Notes under the pieces: generated by a model
Told to the model about the DNA's origin: nothing
Seen by the model: the letters and a program-made list of their open reading frames with translations, nothing else
Databases searched by the model: none
Assembly: GCA_963773055.1 (NCBI GenBank)
Contig: CAVYZL010000006.1
Location: 124,001 to 188,000 of the forward strand
Direction of reading: 5' to 3'
DNA from: PALSA-612 sp963773055
GTDB taxonomy: Bacteria; Actinomycetota; Thermoleophilia; Gaiellales; Gaiellaceae
Length of the DNA stretch: 64,000 nucleotides
Made by a program: the position numbers and the translations under genes
Shown: positions 34,540 to 43,144 of the stretch, piece by piece
How positions within the stretch are numbered: the stretch's first letter is position 1
Layout of the letters: every line of letters starts with the position of its first letter

Positions 34540-35929
34540 CGAGCGCGCCCGCGAACGCGAGGCCGGCGGAGACCCACATCGCCGCCCGGAATGCGTCTGC
34601 GGCGCTCGCGAGCTCGTCCGGCGTGCGCGAGCCGAGCGAGAACGGCTCGCCCGTCGAGGAGTAGACGAGTGAGATGACGACGCCGAGGCCGGCCACGGCC
34701 ACGAGCTGCCCCACGCGGGAGACCGTCGTGTTGATGCCCGAGGCGACTCCCGTCAGCCCTTCCGGCGCGGGCTTCAGCGCGGTCGCGGTGACGGCCGGCA
34801 CGGTCGCGGACAGGCCGACGGAGAAGACGATCAGCGGCGGGAACACATGCACCCAGTAGCTGGAGCCGGCATCGAGGAGGCCCAGCAGAGCAAGCCCGAT
34901 GCCGATCAATACGGGCCCGCCGACGAGGAACGGCTTCGGGCCGATGCGGTCGGCGGCCCGGCCGAAGCGCGCCGCGAGAAGCAGGAGCGAGATGCTGATC
35001 GGGACGACGATCAGGCCGGCCTTCGCGGGCGAGTAGCCGAGCACGGATTGCGCGAAGAGGACGAGGAAGAAGAGCGCGCTCCCGAGTGCCGCGTAGAGGA
35101 AGAACGTCGCGAGGTTCGCCACGCTCAGCTCGCGAATGCGAAAGAGCGACAGCGGCATCATCGGGTGGGCGGAGCGCCATTCGACGAGGACGAAGCCGAC
35201 GAGGGCCAAAGCGGCGAGCGCGAACCCGAGCACGACCCCTGCGCTTCCGAACCCGTCCTTCGGCCCTTGGACGAGCGCCCAGACGAGCGAGCCGATCCCG
35301 ACCGCGCCGAGCACGACGCCAGGGATGTCGAGGTGCCGGTCATGGCGATCCGTATGGCAGGTGTCGCGTGACACGAGCGTGGCGGCGATCGTCACGATCG
35401 CGAGGGGGATGTTGAGGAAGAAGATCAAACGCCACGACACCGCCTCGACGAGCGTGCCGCCGATCACGGGCCCGGCTGCGGTGGCGACGCCTGTCCAGGC
35501 CGTCCAGGCGCCAATCGCCTGCCCGGCCTCGTCTTTGTAGGTAGCGCGCAGCAGCGCGAGGCTGCCGGGCGTGAGCAGGGCGCCGAAGATGCCCTGCACG
35601 GCACGCGCGCCGATCAGCACGCCCGTGTTCGGCGCCGCGCCGGCGAGCACCGACGCGACGGCGAAGCCGGCGACGCCGACGACGAACGTGTTCGCGTAGC
35701 CGTAGCGGTCGCCGAGCGCGCCTGCGGGGAGGTACAGGGCCGCGAGCGCGAGCGAGTAGCTCAGGAAGATCCACTGCTCGCCGGACAGGCCAAGGTGAAA
35801 GTCCTTGTCGATCGTCGGCAGCGCGACGTTGACCACGAATGCGTCGAGGAAGGCCATCGACGAGCCGAGGATCGTCGCGACAAGAATCAGCCGCTTCCGG
35901 GCCTCGGGAGTCATGCTGCTCGCAACCAT
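34466..35929 (-). CDS. DHA2-type (EmrB/QacA) MFS drug exporter
   Basis: 487 residues with about fourteen transmembrane helices. MAFLDAFVVNVALPTI at helix 1, GDRYGYANTFVVGVAG loop 2-3 and IGARAVQGIFGALLTPGSLAL are DHA2 motifs. GPVIGGTLVEAVSWRLIFFLN is motif C, the antiporter signature. It probably exports amphipathic compounds with proton exchange. Alternative start at the second Met, five codons in. It converges on the ATP-grasp gene with an antiparallel overlap. Confidence 0.9.
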   Translation of the reverse strand: MVASSMTPEARKRLILVATILGSSMAFLDAFVVNVALPTIDKDFHLGLSGEQWIFLSYSLALAALYLPAGALGDRYGYANTFVVGVAGFAVASVLAGAAPNTGVLIGARAVQGIFGALLTPGSLALLRATYKDEAGQAIGAWTAWTGVATAAGPVIGGTLVEAVSWRLIFFLNIPLAIVTIAATLVSRDTCHTDRHDRHLDIPGVVLGAVGIGSLVWALVQGPKDGFGSAGVVLGFALAALALVGFVLVEWRSAHPMMPLSLFRIRELSVANLATFFLYAALGSALFFLVLFAQSVLGYSPAKAGLIVVPISISLLLLAARFGRAADRIGPKPFLVGGPVLIGIGLALLGLLDAGSSYWVHVFPPLIVFSVGLSATVPAVTATALKPAPEGLTGVASGINTTVSRVGQLVAVAGLGVVISLVYSSTGEPFSLGSRTPDELASAADAFRAAMWVSAGLAFAGALVSGLGLPRRPREQNEASAPARGSG

Positions 35930-35969
35930 GACCTGCGGTCAGCGTGTCAGATGAGGCGCGTCTTCGCGA

Positions 35970-36620
35970 TCAGGCGTTGGAGAAGTCTGCCGCGAAGGGG
36001 ATGTCCGCCGGCGGCGTCCCGATCACGATGGCGATCTCCGCACGATCCGTCAGCTCGATCGCGCGCGGATCGCCGTCGAAGCGCTTGCCGTCGACGAAGA
36101 TCTGAATGCTCGTGGGGTGGCAGTAGCCGCCGACGCAGGAGGGGCTCAACCGCACATCCCATTGGGTGAAGAACTGCCCGAGCGTGTTCGGGACAGCGAC
36201 TGCCGATTCCGTGTGGAGAATGCCGTCGGTGAAGTGCGTGTGCAGCGGCGAGATGCACGGCTTCTCGCAGAGGTCGATGCGGCCGTACCCCGTCGAGCCG
36301 TCCTCTGCCTTGAGCGTCTTGACGCCGGGATCGTCCGTGTTGATGCCGATCCCTGCCGGCACGACGACCGGGGCGCCGTTGACGAAGACGTCGAGGTGGG
36401 CATGGACGTGATTGGTGAAGTTCTCCTTCCGCTCCGGCCGGAGGCCAGCGGCGACGGTGAGGCGGAGTGGGTTTGCCGGGGCCGGCCACGGCGCAGCCCC
36501 TTGTGCGGGAGTCGGGGCCGGGGCCGCAGCGGCAGGAGCGTCGCTGCTGCCTCCACCTCCGCAGCCGGTGAGCGCGACCGACCCGCTGAGCACAGCGAGC
36601 GCGAACGCGTTCAAAGACAT
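35970..36620 (-). CDS. Probable lipoprotein of unknown function
   Basis: 216 residues. The lipobox LTGC after a short hydrophobic stretch (ALAVLSGSVA) marks acylation at Cys20; a flexible Ala/Pro linker follows. The globular part carries HVHAHLDVFVNG, HTHFTDGILHTE and HPTSIQIFVDG, a His-rich pattern that could bind a metal. It starts at the ATG before SLNAFALAV; a second ATG lies 21 bases upstream. The stop comes 38 bases after the divergent neighbour's start codon region. No family recognised. Confidence 0.6.
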   Translation of the reverse strand: MSLNAFALAVLSGSVALTGCGGGGSSDAPAAAAPAPTPAQGAAPWPAPANPLRLTVAAGLRPERKENFTNHVHAHLDVFVNGAPVVVPAGIGINTDDPGVKTLKAEDGSTGYGRIDLCEKPCISPLHTHFTDGILHTESAVAVPNTLGQFFTQWDVRLSPSCVGGYCHPTSIQIFVDGKRFDGDPRAIELTDRAEIAIVIGTPPADIPFAADFSNA

Positions 36621-36705
36621 CTTCACGGCGGCGGCAAGCATAGGCGATGTGATCTTGCGTTCACGTTGGCATGCTTCGCGAGAACTGCGACGACGAGGAG
36701 GGGCG

Positions 36706-37092
36706 ATGGGTGAGCGAGGCAGCGGCTGGCAGCTGGAGGCGATCGACGAGATCCCGCCCGTCAAGCCCGATTGGCCGGCAACGTGGAAGTCTGTTCGCCA
36801 TCACTTCGGGATCACGGCGTTCGGGATCAATGCCGTCACGAAGGACGCCGGTAACGTGCTCATCCCCGAGCATCAGCACGGCGCCACCGGCGAGCAGGAG
36901 CTCTACTTCATCCACGTCGGCGAGGCGCTCGCGACGCTCGGTGGAGACCAGGTGACCGTGCCTGCGGGGAGCGCCGTGATGGTCGACGGGCCGACGCCGC
37001 GGAAGTTCGAGGCGACGGCGTCGCCGACGACGCTGATCGTCATCGGCGGGACACCGGGCAAGGCGTACGAGGTCGGCGACTGGGAGAAGTAA
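36706..37092 (+). CDS. Small single-domain cupin
   Basis: 128 residues. Metal-binding cupin motif 1 reads PEHQHGATGEQELYFIHVG (His, His, Glu), and motif 2 lies at VPAGSAVMVDGPTPRKF. Cupin folds cover enzymes and binding proteins, so no activity is assigned. GACGAGGAGGGG is a strong Shine-Dalgarno just upstream of the ATG. It is divergent from the lipoprotein gene and ends 14 bases before tRNA-Leu. Confidence 0.75.
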   Translation: MGERGSGWQLEAIDEIPPVKPDWPATWKSVRHHFGITAFGINAVTKDAGNVLIPEHQHGATGEQELYFIHVGEALATLGGDQVTVPAGSAVMVDGPTPRKFEATASPTTLIVIGGTPGKAYEVGDWEK

Positions 37093-37106
37093 CCTTCGAC
37101 GGCACG

Positions 37107-37192
37107 GCGGGCGTGGCGGAACTGGCAGACGCGGCGGGTTTAGGTCCCGTTGGGCCGCAAGGTCCTTAGAGGTTCGAGTCCTCTCGCCCGCA
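37107..37192 (+). tRNA. tRNA-Leu (UAG)
   Basis: An 86-base type II tRNA with a long variable arm. Acceptor GCGGGCG pairs with CGCCCGC. Anticodon stem GCGGG/CCCGT holds loop TTTAGGT with anticodon TAG. The T-loop is GTTCGAGT. Just downstream is a CAGTGCC-A-GGCACTG palindrome. Confidence 0.95.
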
Positions 37193-37254
37193 CTGCTCCG
37201 TGCCGGCCGATCGGCACTGATTTGTCACAGGATTGGCGCTGATCTATCAGAGGA

Positions 37255-37269
37255 CAGTGCCAGGCACTG
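37255..37269. repeat. Short palindrome between tRNA-Leu and lysE
   Basis: CAGTGCC, A, GGCACTG: perfect 7-bp arms. Preceded by AGAGGA. It resembles REP-like hairpins, though a single copy in the window cannot show that. Confidence 0.4.
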
Positions 37270-37323
37270 AGGTGTTGAAAGAGCGTGCGGATTGCTGCAC
37301 AGGGGTCGACTCCGGTGGGGTCG

Positions 37324-37329
37324 TAGACT
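37324..37329 (+). promoter_or_regulatory. -10 of the LysE gene
   Basis: TAGACT, 6 bases before the ATG. Confidence 0.4.
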
Positions 37330-37335
37330 CGCGCG

Positions 37336-37965
37336 ATGAGCCACTCGTTTGCGACCGGCTTTGGGCTCGGGTTCGTCGTCGCCGCACAGGTCGGGCCGAT
37401 CTGGGTCTTCTGCGCGCGCTCGGTTCTGCGGGGCAGCGCACGCGTCGGGATCGCGATCGGCGCAGGCGCGGCCGTCATCGACGCGCTCTATGCGGGCCTC
37501 GGCCTGGCGGGCGCGAGCGCGATCCTCGAGATCGACCCCGTCCGCATCGGATTCGGGCTCGTCGGCGCCGGGTTCCTAGCCTTCCTCGGCCTGCGCACGC
37601 TCTGGAGCGCGTTCCGGATCCGGCTCGGCGGTGAGACGGACGAGGAAGTCTCGTCCCCACGCCGCGCATTCGTCACTTCGCTCGCCGCGACCGCCTCGAA
37701 CCCGGCGACGATCGCCTCATGGGCCGCGGTCTTCGCGGCCGCGGCGACGGCCAATCTCGTCGATACCGGCTGGTCGGCCGGCGCGCTCGTCGTCGGCGTC
37801 GCGCTCGGGACGATGACGTGGTTCACGATCCTCTCCACCAGCCTGTCGCTCACGCGGCACCGTGTGGGACCTCGGCTGCTGATGGTCGTCGACGCGATCT
37901 CAGGGCTCGTACTGCTCGGCTTCGCGACGCTCCTCGCGGTGAAGACCGTCGACGAGGCCGCCTGA
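37336..37965 (+). CDS. LysE-family amino-acid/metabolite exporter
   Basis: 209 residues with six membrane helices in the LysE/RhtB pattern. GFVVAAQVGPIWVFCARSVLR is the family's N-terminal signature, and FLAFLGLRTLW, then FVTSLAATASNPATIASW are the conserved helix-loop blocks. It exports amino acids or analogues, substrate unknown. The ATG follows a TAGACT by 6 bases, so the transcript is likely leaderless. Its last 66 bases overlap the antiparallel MFS gene. Confidence 0.9.
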   Translation: MSHSFATGFGLGFVVAAQVGPIWVFCARSVLRGSARVGIAIGAGAAVIDALYAGLGLAGASAILEIDPVRIGFGLVGAGFLAFLGLRTLWSAFRIRLGGETDEEVSSPRRAFVTSLAATASNPATIASWAAVFAAAATANLVDTGWSAGALVVGVALGTMTWFTILSTSLSLTRHRVGPRLLMVVDAISGLVLLGFATLLAVKTVDEAA

Positions 37966-39627
37966 GCGATCGGTCGTGTCGAGCTGCTCGAGGCGCCTGC
38001 CGATGACGCTCTCGGCCTCCGCCGACGAGCGCACGTCGCCGCTCACGGTCGCGACGAAGACATCGCGGGCCAGCGCATAGACCTCGGCGTCCGTCTGCGC
38101 GCTGCACGTGGCCGTGCGCGGGACATCGTGAAGCAGCGCAATCTCTCCGAAGTAGTCGCCTGCGGTCAGCGTCGTCATGGTCTCGTCATCCCGGGTCACG
38201 TGAATCTCGCCGGAGGCGATGACGTAGAAGCGGTCGCCCGTGGCGCCCTTCTCGACGACTGTCTCGCCTGCTGACAGCTCGAGCCGTTCGAGCCGCGCAG
38301 CCAGGCGCTCGAGAGTCGTGGCCGGCAACGGCGAAAAGAGCGGCACGCCGGAGACGAGCTCCAGCTCACGCGCGGGCACCTCGGAGGACGCGTCGATCCG
38401 TCTCAGGCCGTGAAGTGAGAGGAGGGCGAGGGCAGGGAGAATCCCGCCCGAGACCACGAGCGCCAGGCGGATCCCCAGCTGGTCGACAAGGATCGAGCCG
38501 AGCACCGAGCCGACGGCCGTCGCCAGGGCGACTCCGATCTCGAAGACACCGAGGACTCGCCCGAGCAGATGCTCGTCGACCGTCCGCTGGAGCAACGTGA
38601 AACCCGAGACGTCGAGCAGCGCGTTGCCGATTCCCACGAGGCCGAGGCACACGAGTGCCCAGCCGGCTCGCGGCCAGACCCCGACGAGGGCAATTGGCGC
38701 ACCCCAGAGCACGAGCCCAAGGCCGAAGATCCCGGCGAGCCGGCGCCGGGCGACGAGCGTCACTGCCGCGAGCCCGCCGACGAGGCCGCCGGCGCCGAGC
38801 GCGGCGTTCAGCCACCCGACGCCCGCCTCGCCGAGGCCGAGCAGCTCGATCGAAGCCACGACGAGCAATACGTTCAGGAGCCCGCGCACCATCGTCTGCG
38901 AGTTGAAGAGCAGCACGATCAGCCGCGGGTGCGGCTCGCGGGCGAGCGTGTGGACGCCACCGAGCAGCTCCTGTCGCAGGTTGCGCTCGATGCGCCTGCG
39001 GGCACCGGTGACGTCGCCTGCACGCCGAATGCCCATGACGAGCAAGGCACACACGACGTTGACGACAGCGCCTGCAGCGACCGCGGTGGCGACGCCGGCG
39101 CTGGCGGCCAGCACGCCGCCGATTGCCGGACCGACCAGAGTCCCGACGCCCTCGAGCGTGCTCGACGACACGTTGGTGGCGACGAGCTCTCTCGGAGTGC
39201 GTGCGAGCAATGGCACGAGCGACAAGGTGGCCGGGCGGACCGGCGCGCCTGCGACGGCGGCGAGCGCGGCCAACGTAAAGACCAGCGCTCGCGAGCCCTC
39301 GGCGGCCAGAGCCGCGACCATTGCGAACAGGACGAGCGCCCGCGTGACGTAGATCGCGAGCAGGACTCGCTGCCGGGGATACCGGTCGGCCAGCATGGCT
39401 CCGAACGGCAAGGCGATCGCGGCCGGCACCATCCGCACGAGGCCGAGCACACCGAGCGCGGTCGCTCCGCCGACCTCGAAGGCGTAGACAGATAGCGCCA
39501 CGAAGTACGTCCACTCGCCGAGGTAGTAGCCCGCCCACGAGAGCTCGACCCGGCGCAGCTCGGGGTTACGGAAGACATCCGCGAGGGTCGCAAAGCGCTC
39601 GCCTGCCGTGCTCACGAGCCGTCGCAC
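37900..39627 (-). CDS. MFS transporter fused to a C-terminal cNMP-binding domain
   Basis: 575 residues. Residues 1 to about 410 are a twelve-helix major facilitator (SWAGYYLGEWTYFVALSVYAF, ALPFGAMLADRYPRQRVLLA). The remaining 165 are a cyclic nucleotide-binding domain with GDRFYVIASGEIHVTR and AGDYFGEIALLHDVPRTATC, the phosphate-binding cassette. Fusion suggests that cAMP or cGMP gates transport, which is inference. A class III cyclase lies at 47-49 kb. The start is a GTG (VRRLVSTAG); a second GTG lies four codons in. Both ends overlap or crowd neighbouring genes. Confidence 0.85.
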   Translation of the reverse strand: MRRLVSTAGERFATLADVFRNPELRRVELSWAGYYLGEWTYFVALSVYAFEVGGATALGVLGLVRMVPAAIALPFGAMLADRYPRQRVLLAIYVTRALVLFAMVAALAAEGSRALVFTLAALAAVAGAPVRPATLSLVPLLARTPRELVATNVSSSTLEGVGTLVGPAIGGVLAASAGVATAVAAGAVVNVVCALLVMGIRRAGDVTGARRRIERNLRQELLGGVHTLAREPHPRLIVLLFNSQTMVRGLLNVLLVVASIELLGLGEAGVGWLNAALGAGGLVGGLAAVTLVARRRLAGIFGLGLVLWGAPIALVGVWPRAGWALVCLGLVGIGNALLDVSGFTLLQRTVDEHLLGRVLGVFEIGVALATAVGSVLGSILVDQLGIRLALVVSGGILPALALLSLHGLRRIDASSEVPARELELVSGVPLFSPLPATTLERLAARLERLELSAGETVVEKGATGDRFYVIASGEIHVTRDDETMTTLTAGDYFGEIALLHDVPRTATCSAQTDAEVYALARDVFVATVSGDVRSSAEAESVIGRRLEQLDTTDRSGGLVDGLHREERREAEQYEP

Positions 39628-39685
39628 CGGTCGAGCATCACATAGGGGCAGCGGCCGCGAAAAGTCGTTCTGGTTGAATGGCTGC

Positions 39686-41023
39686 GTGGAGGCGACGGTC
39701 GAGCAACTGCCCGAGGACAGGGTTCGCCTGTCCGTGTCCGTGCCGCAGCACGACCTCGAGCACGCCGTCGAGCACGCGGCCTCCGACCTCGCGACGAGCG
39801 TCAAGATCCCGGGCTTTCGCAAGGGAAAGGTGCCGATGCCGGTCCTGATCGCGCGCGTGGGGAAGGAGCGCCTGATGGACGAGGCGGTGTCCAGTCACAT
39901 CGGCGGCTGGTTCCGGAACGCCGCTGCGACCGCGCGCATTCAGCCGGTCGCGCAGCCCGAGTACGAGTACGACGTTCCGGACTCGGCCGAGACGCCGTTC
40001 GAGTTCACCGCCACCGTGGCCGTGCAGCCGAAGATCGACGTGCCGGACTGGTCGACGCTCGAGGTCGGCAAGCACGAGCCCGAGGTTCCCCAGGAGCTCG
40101 TCGACGGCGAGATCGAGGCCCTTCGCTCGAGCGTCGCCGAGGTGGTCCCCGCCGGCGATCGGCCGGCGCGCGAGGGGGACGTGGTCGTGATCGACGTCGT
40201 CAATCCGGACGGCGAGGCGCGGCGGGACGTGGTCGTCGAGCTCGGCGCGTCCCGGCTCGTCGAGGAGCTCGAGACGACGATCGTCGGGATGTCGCCCGGC
40301 GAGACGAAAGACATCGAGCACGAGCTCGTGGACGGCACGACGGCTCAGATCGCCGTGGCGCTCAAGGAGGTCAAGGAGAAGGTGCTATCGCCGGTCGACG
40401 ACGATCTCGCGAAGGCGGCGACCGAGTTCGACACGCTCGCCGAGCTGCGCGCCGACATCGAAGGGAAGCTTCGCGCGCAGATCGACGAGGAGATCGAGTC
40501 CGTGTTCCGCGCGGCAGCGATCGATGCGCTCGTCGAGGCCGCGGACGCGCAGCCGTCCCCTGCTCTCGTGGATGCGCGCGCAAACGAGCTGCTGGCCGGG
40601 CTGCTCCGCTCGCTCGAGAGCCGCGGCGTTTCGCCAGAGACCTATCTCGCACTCTCGAGCCAGTCGCCCGAGGACCTGCGCGACCGACTGCGGGCGGAGG
40701 CAGCGCTCTCCGTCGCGCGCGAGCTCGTCCTCGACTCCGTCGCCGAGCAGCTCGCGATCGAGGTCTCGGACGAGCAGATCGAGACGGTGCTCCGCGAGCA
40801 GGGCGAGACGGACGAGACGATCGAGGGCGTGATGGACTCGCAGCTCCGAGAGTCGATCCGCCAGGACCTGCGCCTGCGCTACGCGCTCGACCGCATCGCC
40901 GCCGAGGTCAAGCCGATTCCGATCGAGCTCGCAGCCGCGCGCGAGAGGCTCTGGACCCCCGAGCAGGAGAAGCAACCCCGAGAGACAACGTTATGGACCC
41001 CAGGAGGTACCGATCCCGCATGA
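39686..41023 (+). CDS. tig: Trigger factor
   Basis: 445 residues. Ribosome-bound chaperone with prolyl isomerase activity. The N-terminal ribosome-binding signature KIPGFRKGKVPMPVL is intact near residues 40-55. The FKBP-like middle domain (DVVVIDVVNPDGEA..) and the helical C-terminal arms follow. Start GTG is chosen because it precedes VEATVEQLPEDRVRLSV, the normal N-terminus. It is divergent from the MFS gene and directly upstream of clpP; its TGA overlaps the clpP ATG. The tig-clpP-clpX order is conserved in many bacteria. Confidence 0.95.
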   Translation: MEATVEQLPEDRVRLSVSVPQHDLEHAVEHAASDLATSVKIPGFRKGKVPMPVLIARVGKERLMDEAVSSHIGGWFRNAAATARIQPVAQPEYEYDVPDSAETPFEFTATVAVQPKIDVPDWSTLEVGKHEPEVPQELVDGEIEALRSSVAEVVPAGDRPAREGDVVVIDVVNPDGEARRDVVVELGASRLVEELETTIVGMSPGETKDIEHELVDGTTAQIAVALKEVKEKVLSPVDDDLAKAATEFDTLAELRADIEGKLRAQIDEEIESVFRAAAIDALVEAADAQPSPALVDARANELLAGLLRSLESRGVSPETYLALSSQSPEDLRDRLRAEAALSVARELVLDSVAEQLAIEVSDEQIETVLREQGETDETIEGVMDSQLRESIRQDLRLRYALDRIAAEVKPIPIELAAARERLWTPEQEKQPRETTLWTPGGTDPA

Positions 41024-41604
41024 GCCCACTTATCCCCATGGTCATCGAGCAGACGTCGCGCGGCGAGCGCGCGTTCGACATCTACTCACGTCTGCTCAAC
41101 GAGCGGATCATCTTCCTCGGGACGCCGATCGACGACCAGATCGCGAACGTGATCGTCGCCCAGCTCCTCCATCTCGAGTCGGAGGACCCGGACAAGGACA
41201 TCTCGATCTACATCAACTCCCCGGGCGGGATCGTCTACGCGGGGCTCGCGATCTACGACACGATGCAGTTCATCAAGCCCGACGTGCAGACGATCTGCGT
41301 CGGCATGGCGATGTCGATGGGAGCCGTCGTGCTCGCGGGCGGCACGCCGGGCAAGCGGATGGCGCTGCCCCACTCGAAGATCCTCATCCACCAGGGCTCG
41401 GCAGGCTTCTCCGGCCAGCCGACGGAGATCGAGATCCAGGCCAAAGAGGTAATCAGCCTCAAGCGGCTAATGGAGGAGATCATGTCCAAGCACACCGGCC
41501 AGTCGATCGAGAAGGTGACGAAGGACATGGACCGCGACTACTACATGACCGCCGACGAGGCCAAGGAATACGGCGTCATCGACGCTGTCATCGAACATCG
41601 CTAG
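41020..41604 (+). CDS. clpP: ATP-dependent Clp protease proteolytic subunit
   Basis: 194 residues. Catalytic Ser in GMAMSMGAVVLAGG, His in LPHSKILIHQ, and Asp in the following helix region. It assembles into tetradecamers that degrade substrates unfolded by ClpX. ATG at 41020 overlaps the tig stop (ATGA) and has AGGAGG 11 bases upstream. A second ATG at 40993 lies inside tig. Residues YMTADEAKEYGVIDAVI are the C-terminal signature. Confidence 0.97.
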   Translation: MSPLIPMVIEQTSRGERAFDIYSRLLNERIIFLGTPIDDQIANVIVAQLLHLESEDPDKDISIYINSPGGIVYAGLAIYDTMQFIKPDVQTICVGMAMSMGAVVLAGGTPGKRMALPHSKILIHQGSAGFSGQPTEIEIQAKEVISLKRLMEEIMSKHTGQSIEKVTKDMDRDYYMTADEAKEYGVIDAVIEHR

Positions 41605-41652
41605 ATCGAGCGCTAGCGCAAACGGACGAGACACGGTACAACGAGGGCGGAG

Positions 41653-42936
41653 ATGGCGAGGGCGACGGACGGCAACGAGCAGCTTCTGTGCTCTTTCTGC
41701 GGAAAGAGCCAGCGTCAGGTCAAGAAGCTGATCGCCGGTCCCGGCGTCTACATCTGCGACGAGTGCATCGATCTCTGCAACGAGATCATCGACGAGGAGC
41801 TCACTGCTCCCGCGTATCTCGACCTCGAGTCGCTCCCGCGCCCGAAGGAGATCTACGCGAGCCTCAACGAGTACGTGGTCTCCCAGGACGAGGCGAAGCG
41901 GACGCTCGCGGTGGCCGTCTACAACCACTACAAGCGCGTTCAGATGGGGCAGGGCGAGGACGATGTCGAGCTGCAGAAGTCGAACATCCTTCTCCTCGGC
42001 CCGACCGGGTGTGGCAAGACGCACCTCGCCCAGACGCTCGCACGGATCCTCAACGTCCCGTTCGCGATTGCAGACGCGACGGCGCTGACCGAGGCGGGCT
42101 ACGTCGGCGAGGACGTCGAGAACATCCTGCTCAAGCTGATCCAGGCGGCCGACTTCGACATCAAGAAGGCGGAGACGGGGATCATCTACATCGACGAGGT
42201 GGACAAGATCGCGCGCAAGGCGGACAACCCGTCGATCACGCGCGACGTGTCGGGCGAAGGCGTTCAGCAGGCGCTGCTCAAGATCCTCGAGGGAACCGTG
42301 GCGTCGGTGCCGCCCCAGGGCGGCCGCAAGCACCCGCACCAGGAGTTCCTCTCGATCGACACGACGAACGTTCTCTTCATCTGCGGCGGCTCGTTCGGCG
42401 GGCTCGAGAAGATCATCACCAAGCGCGCCGGCCGGAACGCCGTCGGCTTCGGGGCGAAGATCCACTCGAAGAACTCGCCGGAGTCGTCAGAGCTCCTGTC
42501 CGACGTGATGCCGGAGGACCTGCTCGCGTACGGCCTGATCCCGGAGTTCATCGGCCGGCTGCCGGTCGTCTCGCACGTGCACCAGCTGCAGCGCGAGGAC
42601 CTCGTGAAGATCCTCACCGAGCCGAAGAACGCCCTTGTTAAGCAGTACCAGCGCTTCTTCAACTACGACTCGATCGAGCTCGTGTTCACGGAGGACGCCC
42701 TGTGGGAGATCTCCGACCACGCGCTCGTGCGCGAGACCGGCGCCCGCGGGCTCCGCTCGATCATCGAGGGCGCTCTCCTCGACGTGATGTTCGAGCTGCC
42801 ATCGCGGAAGGACGTCTCCAAGTGCGTGATCACGAAGGAGACGATCTCCAAGGGCCTGAAGCCGACCCTCGTCACGTCGTCCGGCGCAGAGGCCGACGAG
42901 GACGAGTACGGCCACCTCGCCGAAGAGTCGGCCTAG
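41653..42936 (+). CDS. clpX: ATP-dependent Clp protease ATPase subunit
   Basis: 427 residues, the AAA+ unfoldase partner of ClpP. The N-terminal zinc domain holds the C4 set (CSFC and CDEC). Walker A reads GPTGCGKTHLAQ, Walker B IIYIDEVDKIA, and the sensor/arginine region lies at IPEFIGRLPV. The ClpP-contacting IGF-like loop is visible near GRNAVGFGAKI. The C-terminus ends LAEESA. GGCGGAG before the ATG is a moderate Shine-Dalgarno. The 48-base gap from clpP suggests one operon with tig. A REPIN-like pair follows. Confidence 0.97.
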   Translation: MARATDGNEQLLCSFCGKSQRQVKKLIAGPGVYICDECIDLCNEIIDEELTAPAYLDLESLPRPKEIYASLNEYVVSQDEAKRTLAVAVYNHYKRVQMGQGEDDVELQKSNILLLGPTGCGKTHLAQTLARILNVPFAIADATALTEAGYVGEDVENILLKLIQAADFDIKKAETGIIYIDEVDKIARKADNPSITRDVSGEGVQQALLKILEGTVASVPPQGGRKHPHQEFLSIDTTNVLFICGGSFGGLEKIITKRAGRNAVGFGAKIHSKNSPESSELLSDVMPEDLLAYGLIPEFIGRLPVVSHVHQLQREDLVKILTEPKNALVKQYQRFFNYDSIELVFTEDALWEISDHALVRETGARGLRSIIEGALLDVMFELPSRKDVSKCVITKETISKGLKPTLVTSSGAEADEDEYGHLAEESA

Positions 42937-42981
42937 TCCTCGCAACCCTGACCGCTTCACCTCGGCCTTCTCGGCCATCGT

Positions 42982-43113
42982 CTCAGGGACAGTCCCCGGG
43001 ACCTGTCCTGAGCCGACCCGTCTGACCTAGCAACCGGCTTAACCAAGCCGCGTGTCGAGGACCGCAGCTCGTCCGACCTGTCGATAAGGGAGGGCTTGGG
43101 GACTGTCCCTGAG
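42982..43113. repeat. REPIN-like inverted pair after clpX
   Basis: CTCAGGGACAGTCCCC (42982-42997) and its exact reverse complement GGGGACTGTCCCTGAG (43098-43113) flank about 100 bases. The left copy is itself nearly palindromic through 43012 (GGGACCTGTCCTGAG). The core matches the REP beside the RAYT gene 13 kb away. Confidence 0.7.
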
Positions 43114-43144
43114 CCAGGCCCCTTGTGGCCCTGACTGAACCGGG

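Noticed and set aside
19192..37192. Mobile element integration at tRNA genes
   Set aside because: No integrase, no duplicated tRNA 3' ends and no base-composition change around the six tRNAs.
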